Shown here: positions 20,001 to 29,384 of the stretch, in pieces | Layout: every line of letters starts with the position of its first letter | Numbering within the stretch: the stretch's first letter is position 1 | From: Nemertoderma westbladi | Lineage: Eukaryota; Xenacoelomorpha; Nemertodermatida; Nemertodermatidae | Assembly (NCBI GenBank): GCA_032718475.1 | Contig: JAUCBJ010005397.1 | Span: 1-60,457 of the forward strand | Direction of reading: 5' to 3' | DNA length: 60,457 nucleotides | Translations under genes and position numbers: made by a program | The notes under the pieces: generated by a model | What the model was told of the DNA's origin: nothing | The model's database searches: none | Seen by the model: only the letters and a program-made list of their open reading frames with translations

Positions 20001-22511
20001 AAGATCTGTTACGACGTCAGCTATCTTTTCATCCACGTAACTGTGAGATGAGGCTGAGTCTAGAATCGCGTAAATCCTCTTACTCCCTTTTGTGCCAGTA
20101 ACTTTAATCGGGATTACACTGAATCCCTTCAGTTGGTCAGTGGTCAGGAGCGCGATTGACGGTTGTTCGTCTCCATTAGAATATTCGTCGTCGTCTGATT
20201 CTTCGTCCGACGATCCGGATTGTTCTGAAAAGCAATCCTCTATATGGGTCACGAAAGTCGGAGTTGTTTTCGATTCCCGTTTTCGGTAAGCCGCATCACA
20301 TCTCGCTGCTGCTTCCGGGTGTTCCCTGGCGAAGCGTTTCGTCGGCGTGTGGCTGTCTGTGTGGAGCAGACCGTCATGGTTGCGTCCACAGGATGGACAA
20401 GTGTCGGTATTTGGGCAATCCTTACGGACGTGTCCGTGTCGCGTACACCGCCAACAAGAGTCCAGTGGCCGTATCTGCAGCCGTCGTTCTTCTGAGTTCA
20501 ACTCGCGAAATTGTCGACAACCTCGTAACTTGTGACCAATATACCGCTTACCTAAATGTTCGCAGTATTGGCAGCCGTTGAAGTCGGCGCTGAGTTGCTG
20601 TCTCGTCTGTTTTGTCCCAATGGGCGCAGATACTCTATTACCGTCTGAGAATTGTCGTGATTCCGTCGGTGTGGCGTAAGTGGCCGTCTTTGTGGATGTT
20701 GTCTGGGGTTTTTGTCGGTTGGAGGATGGCAGTGTGATCCCTTCTGCCACGATGTGCTGGTCGGTATAGTTAGATCGAGTTTCTACTACCGCCTCCCTGG
20801 ATATTAAAAGGTACACATCTTCTAATTTCAGGAATCCTCCTCGCTCCTCTCGCTGGTATTCGACCTTCCTCCACTCCCGACGAAGTCGATGGTGGAGTCG
20901 TCCTATTATCTTTAATAGGACTGTAGGGGTATTCCCGTAATCAAGTTGTCCAATTGATCTTAAGGTAGTGATAGCGTTCTTGATTTCGTCAGCTAGTTTT
21001 AGTAAGTCGACGGGTTTAGTGATAGCCCCTCCCTTACAGAGTTCTTCTATTACTGACCTGGCCATACTCACTGTACCTCCGTATATCGAAGTCAAACGAT
21101 CGTACGCTAGTTCGAAAGCGTCTGGTACACCGACGAAAGTCTCCGCCAAACGTTTAGGTTCTCCTGACAACGTTTGGAGCAAGTAATTGAACTTCTCTCG
21201 TGATGTAAAGGCGCACACGGCGATCTGGGATTCAATATAGTCTACGAAGGTATGCCAGTGTTTTGAGCTACCGGAGAACTTCGGTGGTTGTTGTACCGGC
21301 AATCCCTGTCTGGCTGCGAATTTCGCTATCTCCTCTGCAACGTTCAGAGTTTCGCGTCCTTGGTTGGTAACCTGGTTGATGTTCTCCCTTCTTGGCGCTT
21401 TTCCCTGATACGATGTGGGGTTTGAAGGTACCGGTCTTTGTGGTCCCTTCGGGTGTCTATTGTGTTCGAATTCGGTGTTCCTCGAACTATCGGTTTGAAC
21501 TTCCTCCAGACGCTCCTCGATCTGAGCCAACTTGTTGACAACTGGTCGCAGAATGTCGGCGAACTGTTGTGTACTAATTGCGTCCGTTGGTTGTAACGCC
21601 TTCTGTGTTGGTGTATTCTGTGGAGGATTGTCTGCAAAGGAGTTGTCTGAACGCTCGCGTTTATATTCATCGGCCGCCCCTGTTCTAAATACCTCGCGTT
21701 TCGGGTAATCCGATTCGCTCGAAGTACTACTATCATCTGGATATGGTGGTCGACGTGCTCGCGTCCGTTGCGTCGTACGAATTCTAACGGCTCGTTTCGG
21801 AACATCGTCCACTGATCTCCGTTGTTCGGTAGGCTCACAAGTCTTCCTCGAAGTCGTAGATTGCGATGTAAACTGAACCGGTCGCGTATCCACTGTTCTC
21901 CGTTGTTCGGTAGGCTCACAAGTCTTCCTCGAAGTCGTAGATTGCGATGTAAACTGAACCGGTCGCGTATCCACTGTTCTCCGTTGTTCGGTAGGCTCAC
22001 AAGTCTTCCGCGAAGTCGTAGATTGCGATGTAAACTGAACCGGTGGGCGAATGACAGCATTTGAAACAACTGGCCTTGTAGGTCGAAACGTCATTGGGTA
22101 AGCGTAATGTGTAACGGGTTTAGGTGTCAAAGGTGGACTCACCTGTTTTGTCGTCAGTAGCGCAGGTCCGGTCAATAAACTACTACAATCCGTAATCGGT
22201 GGGTTACTTACCTTGACTTTCGGAATGGGCGACGACGTTGCTCTTGGCGGTGTAAACTCGTCCGGAATAACAAACCTGTGCTCCGTCGCACCATGGATAG
22301 GAGAAATGTTACTACTACCCGCAATCGAAACAGGTTCCTTAGTCGTAACCGGTGCAAACATATGAGTTACCTGTGGGAATCGTTGACACACGTCTTTTAC
22401 TAATTGTCGTTCCCGTCCGGGTGCTCCTACGCTTCCTTCCTTCTTTCGTTCCTGAATTTGGCGATGTCTTACCTCTAACTGGTCCAAGTCATGTCCGTCT
22501 CGAGATCTCAT
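17010..22511 (-). CDS. Element A ORF2: gag-protease-integrase polyprotein lacking reverse transcriptase
   Basis: One uninterrupted frame of 1,833 codons. In order: a disordered N-terminus with three 26-residue repeats (SRKTCEPTEQRR; nucleotides 21815-22045); a DUF1759-like gag region (about residues 405-600, PPKFSGSSKHWHTFVDYI); zinc knuckles (about 640-730, CWRCTRHGHVRKDC); a DUF1758-type aspartic protease (about 800-965, active-site-like LDSASSHSYVDE); about 370 residues of low-complexity, internally duplicated spacer (965-1330); the segment that normally precedes integrase (from about 1340); an HHCC zinc site (about 1440-1495); an integrase core with the DDE residues in GIDCFGP (about 1524), YSDQGTNF (about 1587) and GGVWERLI (about 1637); and a DUF5641-type tail (1705-1810). 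No YxDD motif or RNase H is found. The listed start is an ATG, but the open frame upstream of it continues the coiled coil of ORF1, so translation probably enters from ORF1. Confidence 0.9.
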   Translation of the reverse strand: MRSRDGHDLDQLEVRHRQIQERKKEGSVGAPGRERQLVKDVCQRFPQVTHMFAPVTTKEPVSIAGSSNISPIHGATEHRFVIPDEFTPPRATSSPIPKVKVSNPPITDCSSLLTGPALLTTKQVSPPLTPKPVTHYAYPMTFRPTRPVVSNAVIRPPVQFTSQSTTSRKTCEPTEQRRTVDTRPVQFTSQSTTSRKTCEPTEQRRTVDTRPVQFTSQSTTSRKTCEPTEQRRSVDDVPKRAVRIRTTQRTRARRPPYPDDSSTSSESDYPKREVFRTGAADEYKRERSDNSFADNPPQNTPTQKALQPTDAISTQQFADILRPVVNKLAQIEERLEEVQTDSSRNTEFEHNRHPKGPQRPVPSNPTSYQGKAPRRENINQVTNQGRETLNVAEEIAKFAARQGLPVQQPPKFSGSSKHWHTFVDYIESQIAVCAFTSREKFNYLLQTLSGEPKRLAETFVGVPDAFELAYDRLTSIYGGTVSMARSVIEELCKGGAITKPVDLLKLADEIKNAITTLRSIGQLDYGNTPTVLLKIIGRLHHRLRREWRKVEYQREERGGFLKLEDVYLLISREAVVETRSNYTDQHIVAEGITLPSSNRQKPQTTSTKTATYATPTESRQFSDGNRVSAPIGTKQTRQQLSADFNGCQYCEHLGKRYIGHKLRGCRQFRELNSEERRLQIRPLDSCWRCTRHGHVRKDCPNTDTCPSCGRNHDGLLHTDSHTPTKRFAREHPEAAARCDAAYRKRESKTTPTFVTHIEDCFSEQSGSSDEESDDDEYSNGDEQPSIALLTTDQLKGFSVIPIKVTGTKGSKRIYAILDSASSHSYVDEKIADVVTDLRQGKHVSYTVSSMHGQRAIPVTRVKLDLDSLLPKSQHSERERSLLPFRDLTFAATKDFSNLLGPVPEQSLEDRKYFRHLGVPECPVNYRSVAMLIGTDQFNLHQVWETRPSAVVAGNAYACRTPIGWYTRAPVRTLDVSDEEDDVQSTCSLLTINSIHSFSHDVDHTTLHTKHNRRVTSMISHKEQLIHKVSLELGEKTSQLEIPSTTDDRLASLPTPTTPTMPVDTKKRTTATKLKKKPKAKWKDITSKVKRGRLASLSTPDISPDGQPDISPDGQPDTLLDSQPDILPDISQNVPPDVSNALTNSKAAVSLLERPSIDKQPDTLPDVSPDTLLDSRLDTSNVLTNNKAAVSLLERPCIDKLPILTHLSNHKHGETSCITDVGSTYANVNTGVTLRSRDIPNLQPTLRPGINVGRKISLPKPADPIEFKLPLTIDLQSTDNQGKKTKKDKLLVDPDGSTVNKGILTGGPVGPSSNSKPSKFSIDLPDDVTNTHVDRIVNLTDSWSNACRKLAWIVRFVQYVKGKRDFTRRLTLAEIDRCEIKLIRHYQLRYFAREFTSIHQGQPIKSSPILSWSPIIYNGLICHKSRLQNIDFNTNFRYPIIIPQHHELQRAMILDAHLHLKHAGRHHCLSYLRTRFVLIRPSKALSSVTRTCIICKKVHSRIGTQEMSELPQARLQAFRPPFTETGIDCFGPIHTKRGRILVKRWGLIFTCMSSRAVHIERVMDLSTNAFILALRRFIARRGLVKCLYSDQGTNFVGARNEIARAFKRLDHDQISNELQPHKIVWKFNPPDSPWRGGVWERLIRSIKTAMAKVIPVNHILTDDQLTTLFVEIEAILNTRPIVLVPDDKQSQFALTPAHLLMQAPTTLTPISIPIESDSYGRKAWKITQLLANKFWEIWQNHYLPSISARTTWYNNTRALKPGDHVLLAEVNLKRRFWITGVILATHPSMDGVTRTVTVRTIDGRTVDRPTQRLVLLEETRNESGDYKSPPNTSK
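18520..19620 (-). repeat. Duplicated spacer occupying the place of reverse transcriptase in element A
   Basis: Part of ORF2. It includes a duplicated block of about 120 bp (near 18917-18985 and 19039-19107, both encoding AAVSLLERP) and 24-bp units encoding variants of DISPDGQP around 19010-19215. Two copies of the recurrent nucleotide motif lie at 19221-19241 and, diverged, 19354-19373. The sequence is rich in Ser, Thr, Pro, Asp and Lys and resembles no catalytic domain. Confidence 0.75.
21815..22045 (-). repeat. 78-bp tandem repeat, three units, in ORF2 of element A
   Basis: Three nearly identical units encode VQFTSQSTTSRKTCEPTEQR. Each contains a copy of the recurrent nucleotide motif (GGAAGACTTGTGAGCC on the element strand), here read in a different frame from the copy at 19221-19241. 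Confidence 0.9.
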
Positions 22512-22555
22512 CGATCGATCGCGGGCTTGTAGATCCAGATCTTCCTTGGCGTTGG

Positions 22556-23784
22556 CTAATTCTCTCGCCTTCCTCCCGAGTTCGAAATGAAGTTTAACTT
22601 CCTTCTCGCGTTGTCCGTCTGTCGTTGTTGCGCCTCGAACTCTGCTTGTCGTATAGCTGACTGAGCCTTTATTTGCCGTGTTTTCATCTCGGCTCTCGCT
22701 TCTGATACTAACCTCTGTCGCTCTAACTCGGCCGCAGCTGTTCGTTGCGCTAACTCGGCCGCTGCCGCTTGTTGTGCAATGTCCAACTCTAACCTTTCCA
22801 TCTCAGCCGCTTCCAACTCGGCTTGTTCTTGCAGATGAGAGATTCTTGCAACATCCGCAACGCGTAGTTTTTCTTCTTCTACCGCCGCTTGTGCCGTCAA
22901 CAATTGAGCTTGTTCCTCCGCTTCCCGTTGTTGTCTATCCACTTGTTGTTGCTGTCTGGAAATTTCTGACGTCACGATACTTATCTCGCCAATTTCGCTG
23001 CGAATACTCACTAACGATTGGTCCAGTATTCCCGGTGCCGATTCGATTCGTACGGGTGAAGTTTCCCTCGTATATTCCGGCACGGTTTCCAAATCGCCGA
23101 CGTCTTCGCCGCACATACGTAAGTGGTCCGTCAGATGTTTCAATTGTCCATCCAGTCGGTACAGTTCCTGTTCTTCCTCGGGCTGCAATAATTCGTCCGA
23201 AACTGACTCACCTAACAACTGGTCCGCTTGTTCCTGTTGTATCTGTCTAATCGTCGACTTAAACTGAATCAGTTTCTCTCTAGCGATCATTAGTTTCCCG
23301 AGGATTCTAAGTTGAGTATCCATGTCCTGTCTCTGTCTGGCTAGATCTTGTAGGCCAACTAGATTATCTACGGACTTATATACTTTACTCTGTACTCTAA
23401 CCTGGAGGGTGTAGAACTCGAATCGAGACATCGGAGCGGTCAACCCGTCTAATATGCGTTGGCCTTCTCCAATACTCCTGGTAATATGCGCCATATAACC
23501 TCCGACGCTCCTAACTACACTTTCTGTGCTTCCTGCTGAACTTACCATTTCCGTTTCCCTATATCTAGGTTGCGGAACAGTTAGAAAGTCCTCGGTCAGT
23601 CGGTCCTGCCGTCGCCTCGTACTACGGCATCCGGTACTCCCGTTGGATGTACTGGTGACGCACACGGTGTAGGTTCGGTAGGCTCGCGAGTCTTCCCCTG
23701 TTGTTCTTCCGCTGCTGACTTATCTCCGTCACACGAGTCATAGTCGGTTTGTGTATTCTTCGTATAGTCTTGTTTGTCACTCAT
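22556..23784 (-). CDS. Element A ORF1: coiled-coil N-terminal part of the polyprotein (frame break near 23600-23665)
   Basis: It starts at an ATG at 23784 with MSDKQ, like the ORF1 starts in elements B and C. The first frame ends at 23596; a second open frame, lacking an ATG, covers 23665-22556, so there is one frame change in the overlap. The second part is long, Gln/Glu/Ala-rich and heptad-like (for example ERLELDIAQQAAAAELAQRT). It runs into ORF2 through another frame change near 22600, where ORF2's frame is open and keeps coiled-coil character. No known domain. It corresponds to ORF1 of B and C by position, composition and start, rather than by clear alignment throughout. Confidence 0.7.
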
Positions 23785-24632
23785 TTCGGTAGTTGTAAGT
23801 CAAGTAAAGTGAGTGTCAAAGTATCGAGTTTACCGTATTTACATCTAAACGGTACTAATTACAGTCATATAAAATTAGCCTACCGGCCGATTTTATAGCA
23901 GATGGATAAAATTAGCCTAAACGGCCAATTTTACAGCAAATAAATGTCACGGAATAAGTATATAATAAAATTAGCCTAGCGGCCAATTTTATAACAAATA
24001 AATCGGATAACGATATGCGTTATCAAAAGGTAAATTAAATACAATAATACGGACTAATTCAGCAATGAACAAAGAAATCATACGGAATGCATAAATACTT
24101 GAGACAGTGGAACCCACAATAATTTTTGCTAATACGGTAATGCCTAACTTATTTATGCAACTTTTCGAACTCACCCACTCCAATAATTCTCCAGAAAAAC
24201 AGATTCCCAGATACAAACCGAACGTGAACCTTTCCGTTTTTAACGTTGCGGACGAAACGCGATTTTCCCAACCAAAGTTGTTGAGTTATCTATCTCCCAA
24301 ACTTGCTAAACACGGTCTTGCTCCCGTTACAGTCTAGAAATGAGTTCTGAATCCTGAAAAAACAAAAGAGTTAGGTTTTACTTTTACGAAAAATTTTGTA
24401 CCGGTACAATATGGTATTTAAACCCTTTTAAACACCGGTATTCAATTCCAAAAATATTTTACACGCGGTTCAAATCAAATTTTATTTCAAAAAATTAGCA
24501 CTTAGCTAATCAAATACAAATTTTTACCTCAAAATACAAAATTTTCAAATAACTTTAGTCCTACCGAACCGTAGTTCAGTAAAACATATTCCTACTAAAT
24601 TGGGAAATATGTTAAAATAATCATATTCCTAC
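23785..24632 (-). other. Element A leader
   Basis: Non-coding, 848 bp between the 5' LTR and ORF1. It has three copies of AAAATTAGCCTA...CGGCC.ATTTTA (near 23872, 23908 and 23967). The words ATTCCTACTAAATTGG occur twice (24588 and 24626), the second overlapping the LTR edge. No TGG-starting primer binding site is seen; the first bases inside the LTR on the element strand are GTAGGAATATGATT. Confidence 0.7.
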
Positions 24633-26546
24633 TAAATTGGAGAGATACGCCTATTCCTACTATCGGAAGAGACGGTAACAATACCTGCAATATCCTACTG
24701 TAAAGTTTGTAAATCAAATCATAAATCCGACCTTCTCACCAAAACAGTAAACCCTAAGTAAGCGAATATATTGCAGTATCGATCTCTTTTAACCGGTGAG
24801 GCAGAAAACAGTCTACGAGCAGACAAACTTCGATAAAACAAAAATCCCGCGCAGCGAATCCTAAAATCAGGCTGACTCACTGACGGACTAAGGGGCTCGT
24901 ATACTTTGCCGCGGTGTGATTTATATGGTTGGGCGAAGGGACGCTAGCTAGGTACAGAGCAGATGTTTGGAGATGTCTAACTAGCGGGCAAAGTGCAGTA
25001 AGGACGAAAGTTAATTTTATATATTTCGAGGTGTAAATAATTTCTAACGCGCGTGTGTTAATTCTGAACGGTCAAAACAGTTTTGCTCCTTCACATATAT
25101 AATTACTGGGTACGGTGTGCATTTTACGAATATTCTAATTTTATAACTTGTAGGTCCAATACTTACGAATGATAAGGTTCCTTCCCCTCTTGCGTATTTC
25201 CAGGACTCAAATTCAGGCATAAGGTTAATACTACGCCCAGAATTCGGCAATTTTAGGTACCAGGTCCCTGATACTAAGAAGAGATGTGTTAGTTTACTAC
25301 TGTAGGCGTACGGGTACTAATAGCTATCCTGGCTCCTATCTAGAATTTTAGTCACCCAGGTAGTCCGGGTAACTTCCTATTAGGGCGTTGGCGGGGACAC
25401 GGTAGATGTTAGTATATCCCTGATAGCCTCAATTTATTTGCGCCTAGTGTAAACTGCCCTACCGCCTGAACGGTACAATCCCAATTCAGGTGAAAACACA
25501 GCAACCCCCCTAGCCTACAAGTTCTGATGTAATGGACACCGTTGTACGGCAAATAGTCGCACACACACCTGTACTTAGCAAGAGTTAAGCGTACAGTTTG
25601 CTGCACCCTAACCAATGTGTATGCCTTGTACCGGTGTGCCTACGTCCTATCTGCGTACTAGTATCTGCTCTCTCTCCCTCCCCCCCGTAGGAATATGAAG
25701 GTCTACTGCGGTTTTCCCTGAATCAAGACAGTACAGTCCCTATGATGTAATTTTGGGCTTGCAGCGTGTCACTACGTCTACCTGTTGATCTTTTGGTCTT
25801 ACACTTAGGTAGCAAGGATCGAACGCTGTCTAACCTTTCAGGCGATGGGCGAATAACTCTAAGATGGTATTGCGGGTTGTCTCTCGTCTACATTCCCGTG
25901 ATGTTCCCGTTCATTGCTGCGGCCCGATCTCTAGCCGGCCATCCTGTCCCTGAGTTTGTTCACCGTAGTGAAACCATAGTAAAACAGATAGAAAGCTGAG
26001 ATGTGACTAGTATTTCTGACTTTATTACAAAAGATATAATAACTATTATACAATAAACAATGTAATCTGAAATAAGACAGAAAGGATTGAGAGTGAATGA
26101 TAGAAGTGAACTAATGAACAAATCGCACCTTTATATACTAAATTTGTGCCGCAATCAATCGAGAAAATTCTCGATTGTTCTATGGGTTCTAACGGGGTTT
26201 TAAAGATAGCTATTGGTCCAGCTAATATATAACTTGCACGACATTGGTTACAATCAAATAACTACAGCCTTATTGGTACAGACAAATGCAATTAATTTGT
26301 AGCGGTTAATTTAAATGAGTTGAAATTCTGCACAAAAAATAATTCGCACTTACTAGGATTCGAACTCGATACCTACTACACATATAATTTCCAACGCTCT
26401 ACCAACTGAGCTACTGAACCACTTGACCGATAGATGCATAATAGATAGAACCAATACTAATGAGAACTCAAAGCAATCTTTACAAAGTTAATTCGAATAA
26501 AATAAAATTTTGAAAATCCACGGCATTTAGGGAATATAATTCTATA
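24633..26546 (-). repeat. 5' LTR of element A (1,914 bp)
   Basis: Same sequence as 11562-13475 as far as I can read. Followed by the target duplication GAAGC at 26547-26551. It holds the second tRNA-like sequence (26343-26423; A box 26402-26413, B box 26356-26365). Confidence 0.92.
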
Positions 26547-27060
26547 GAAGCGGTCCCGTTCAAGTGTCAAGCTAGGGGAGACTAATGGAATACCTCCAAT
26601 GTTGTATATAGAATCTGATTGGAGATGTGTTCATTGTACTTGACACAATGAACCCGGCGCAGCATTCAGAGATTTGGTATCCTCTGCAGTTAAAGTCCAG
26701 CATGGGCACCCATATAAGAGTACTGGTACTACTACAGTACAGCCACAAATAATCGAAACTTAAGGTTCCGTTTTATTCTATGGGACTTCCAAATCCTGGA
26801 CAGACTATTTAATGCTGCCATGCCTTCCCCTTACACATCCAAAGGTCTTCACCTGACTTTCGGATCATGATCCAAAGTAACATAAGTCATCCACGTGCTC
26901 AAGCAAGCCGTCCCTATAGCATTATTTGCCCTTACGATCAGACATTTCTTGATGGCTGTCTAGGGTCACTGTCATGCTGTTGGACTTCTTGGAGTTTACA
27001 AAAAGACCAACACTAGAAGCAAACAGCTCCAATGACCAGAGGAGCATTTTGGCTCCCTCT
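26547..27060 (-). pseudogene. LINE fragment, upstream part of the copy interrupted by element A
   Basis: The minus strand reads, with stops and shifts, segments such as GLFVNSKKSNSMTVTL and PVLLYGCPCWTLTAED, typical of the region after the reverse-transcriptase core of LINE proteins. It ends at LERDRF, which continues as RFAGHCFRRED at 11561-11530 once element A is removed. Decayed. Confidence 0.7.
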
Positions 27061-27079
27061 AGTGATTCAGATTATATAA

Positions 27080-27340
27080 AAATGAAGGTTTCCCATTGGT
27101 TCTTCCAAGCGTGACACTTGAAAGAAGCCGCATCCGCTTCGCAGGACATTGCTTTCGCCGTGAGGAAACAATCTTGTGCCTGGGCACAATCTTGTGCTTT
27201 GGCGGCCTTATGGATAAATTAAACATGGTGTCAGTCTATGAATTTCTTGAGACGTCTCTTAAAGGTCACTTGCCTTGAAGTTGCGGATGATATACTGTAC
27301 TGTATGTATAGCAAATGTCATGGGTAATGGCATACCCGAC
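27080..27340 (+). pseudogene. LINE 3' end, second copy, plus strand
   Basis: The plus strand encodes TLERSRIRFAGHCFRREE and then, after divergence, a segment resembling the RRLLKDTGL end, with the 3' tail ATGTCATGGGTAATGGCA. Same family as 11300-11561 and 52330-52545. Confidence 0.65.
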
Positions 27341-28129
27341 AAGCCAGCATTGATTTAAGTATAGTATATTATTTGTATGTATATATTATATATATTGTAT
27401 ATTATATGTTTAAATTTGTACCTTACAATTTGATTTAATTTAATTTAACGTACAATTTGTTTAATTTAATAAATAGTGTTATGTTTACCAACTTAAAAGA
27501 TTAATTCAATATTACATCGTTATCTGTTATTATTATTAAGGTTATCTCTACTACAGCGACTTTCATCGTCTGACAATACTAGACATAATACAACACTGAC
27601 AAAGTACCGTAATATAAAACCAAAAAACAAGCGAACCGTAACAACAGGTAGGCCTCTTCAACCGTCAGACATGACACACTCAACACATCACCAGAGTCAT
27701 TAAAATTATCTTTATGAGACCAAAGGTCGGGTACAATGTATCATGTACTAATTTAGCATATTAATTTACTCAATATGTAGAGTAGAGCAATATGTGAATT
27801 TTTTAATTAACAATAATTAATTAATTGTAATATCCTTACAGGATGGTGAAGGGCGTTGCATACATCTTATACAGTAGGCCTGGCCTACCAACTGTTTGCA
27901 TATACAAACAGCAGGCATAGAGTTGCCTTTGTATTGTACATTTGGGGTTTGTGGAATACGTACAATTCAATTCTGTTATTAAAAATATTGTATCCCATTA
28001 CAAATCATGTGTATTAATTTCTTCACACTACAAGATTACATTATCACACTACAAAAACATAGAAGCAGCAGATATCCCGTTCATATGTATGTATTTATTG
28101 ACATAAATGAGTTTATACAAATCAAATCG
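27341..28129. other. AT-rich intergenic sequence
   Basis: It contains TATA-rich dinucleotide runs near 27360-27410 and TTTAATTTAA-type repeats near 27430-27470. No gene or transposon signature recognised. Confidence 0.6.
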
Positions 28130-28650
28130 AAACACATCAAACAAAAATATGAAGTCGTCACCAACTTTGTGGATGATTTTGACCTCTTTCTAATAGGCTA
28201 GTAGATGCACAACTTCTACTGAACAAAGTGGAAAGGGCTGCTAAGGTAATTGACATTGCTTATAAATGCTATCAAATAAGAATTCATGACTTTTAATGTC
28301 AATGCAAAGGAAGCCTGATCACCGTAATAATAATTTAGTAAACCCTTGGACGACTTCCAGTTCCTTGGCTCAAGGATAGAGAACAGTAAAAAATACATAG
28401 AAGTTAGGAAAGCAAAGGAATGGGTAGCTCTATCAAAAATGGGTACCATCTGGAAATCAGATCTCTCCACAGCTCCAGGCACCTGAAGACTAAGTTATTT
28501 CGAGCCACAGTGGAAAGTGTACTTTTATACGGGGGTGAGACCTGGACACTGACGAAGTCACTTGAACAACGAATTCAGGGTTGCTTCACAAGACTTAAGG
28601 GCAGCCCTAAACATCAGATGGATATAAAGGATTACATAGAGATAGAATAA
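28130..28650 (+). pseudogene. LINE reverse-transcriptase C-terminal remnant
   Basis: Plus-strand translation shows VVTNFVDDFDLF (a decayed F/YADD box), LLNKVERAAKVI, then FRATVESVLLYGGETWTLTK and LEQRIQGCFTRL. These are in the order found in LINE proteins of the endonuclease/reverse-transcriptase type. Several stops and frame changes occur between 28200 and 28420, so it is dead. It may belong to the same family as the 3' ends elsewhere in the window. Confidence 0.75.
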
Positions 28651-29384
28651 CTAACCAGATGGTTAATATTAAATACAGATGAGATGCATATAATGTAATT
28701 CAACCATACTTCTCCAATATGGCATCAATCAATGGAATGTCAATGTATTGCTGCTGTATATAAATATAACATAATGCAGTTATTTAGAGAGGCAACTGAT
28801 AATGTTTGCTCTTTCAACCTGTATACCCATAGGCCTACAGGTCAACTGTATTGTAGAAGGTGGTATAAGCTGCCAGCTAGAGCTAATAATAATAGAACCC
28901 CAGGATGGGAAAAGATTTACAATAGCTCTGCATACAGTGGGAGCTTACCGCTTCATTTCCTTCATAAAAGTTGGGGTATGATCATAAATTACTTCATATA
29001 TAGTCATCCTCGCCTGGGCGTAACTCCAGTGAATGCATTCCTTCTCAGTCAGTAATATTTAGAAAGAAATTATATTTAAAATAATAATGATATTTATGTA
29101 AATATCGGAGGTAATTTTTCACTATTTGTATTATGCAAATATCTAGAGTAAGCTTTTATAAAAATAAGTTCTACTTTATTTCTTACCTAATGGATAATAA
29201 TTATTTTAGTGAATTTTAATAAGTTATGCGGTATTTTCTTAGGATCTAGATGTTCAAGATGAACAACATTCTGCAGTTAAAATATTAATATTATTTATGT
29301 TAATAATTTGAATATCGGTGTATGCAGACGTATCACTTCATTGTGCGATATGCGCCACCTTGCATTAGGCCTACTACTTGCTGT
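28651..29384. other. Intergenic sequence, nothing recognised
   Basis: It has an open frame of 107 codons at 28732-29055 without features I can relate to a family; the rest is AT-rich. Confidence 0.5.

Larger units (their letters stand above)
11562..26546 (-). mobile_element. Element A: 15.0-kb BEL/Pao-like LTR retrotransposon without reverse transcriptase
   Basis: Complete element: 5' LTR 24633-26546, leader, ORF1 (23784-22556), ORF2 gag-protease-integrase (22511-17010), a 555-bp gap, ORF3 (16454-14337), a 3' untranslated region, polypurine-like GGAGCGG, and 3' LTR 11562-13475. The two LTRs have the same length (1,914 bp) and I saw no differences when reading them side by side. A GAAGC duplication flanks the element. 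The BEL/Pao affinity rests on the gag-like DUF1759-type region, the DUF1758-type protease, the integrase and the DUF5641-type tail. Reverse transcriptase and the Pao-type RNase H, which normally lie between protease and integrase, are absent. At 15 kb it is large for the group. Confidence 0.9.

Noticed and set aside
21344-22069. 241-codon minus-strand frame overlapping ORF2
   Set aside because: Shadow frame of ORF2 kept open by the 78-bp tandem repeats.
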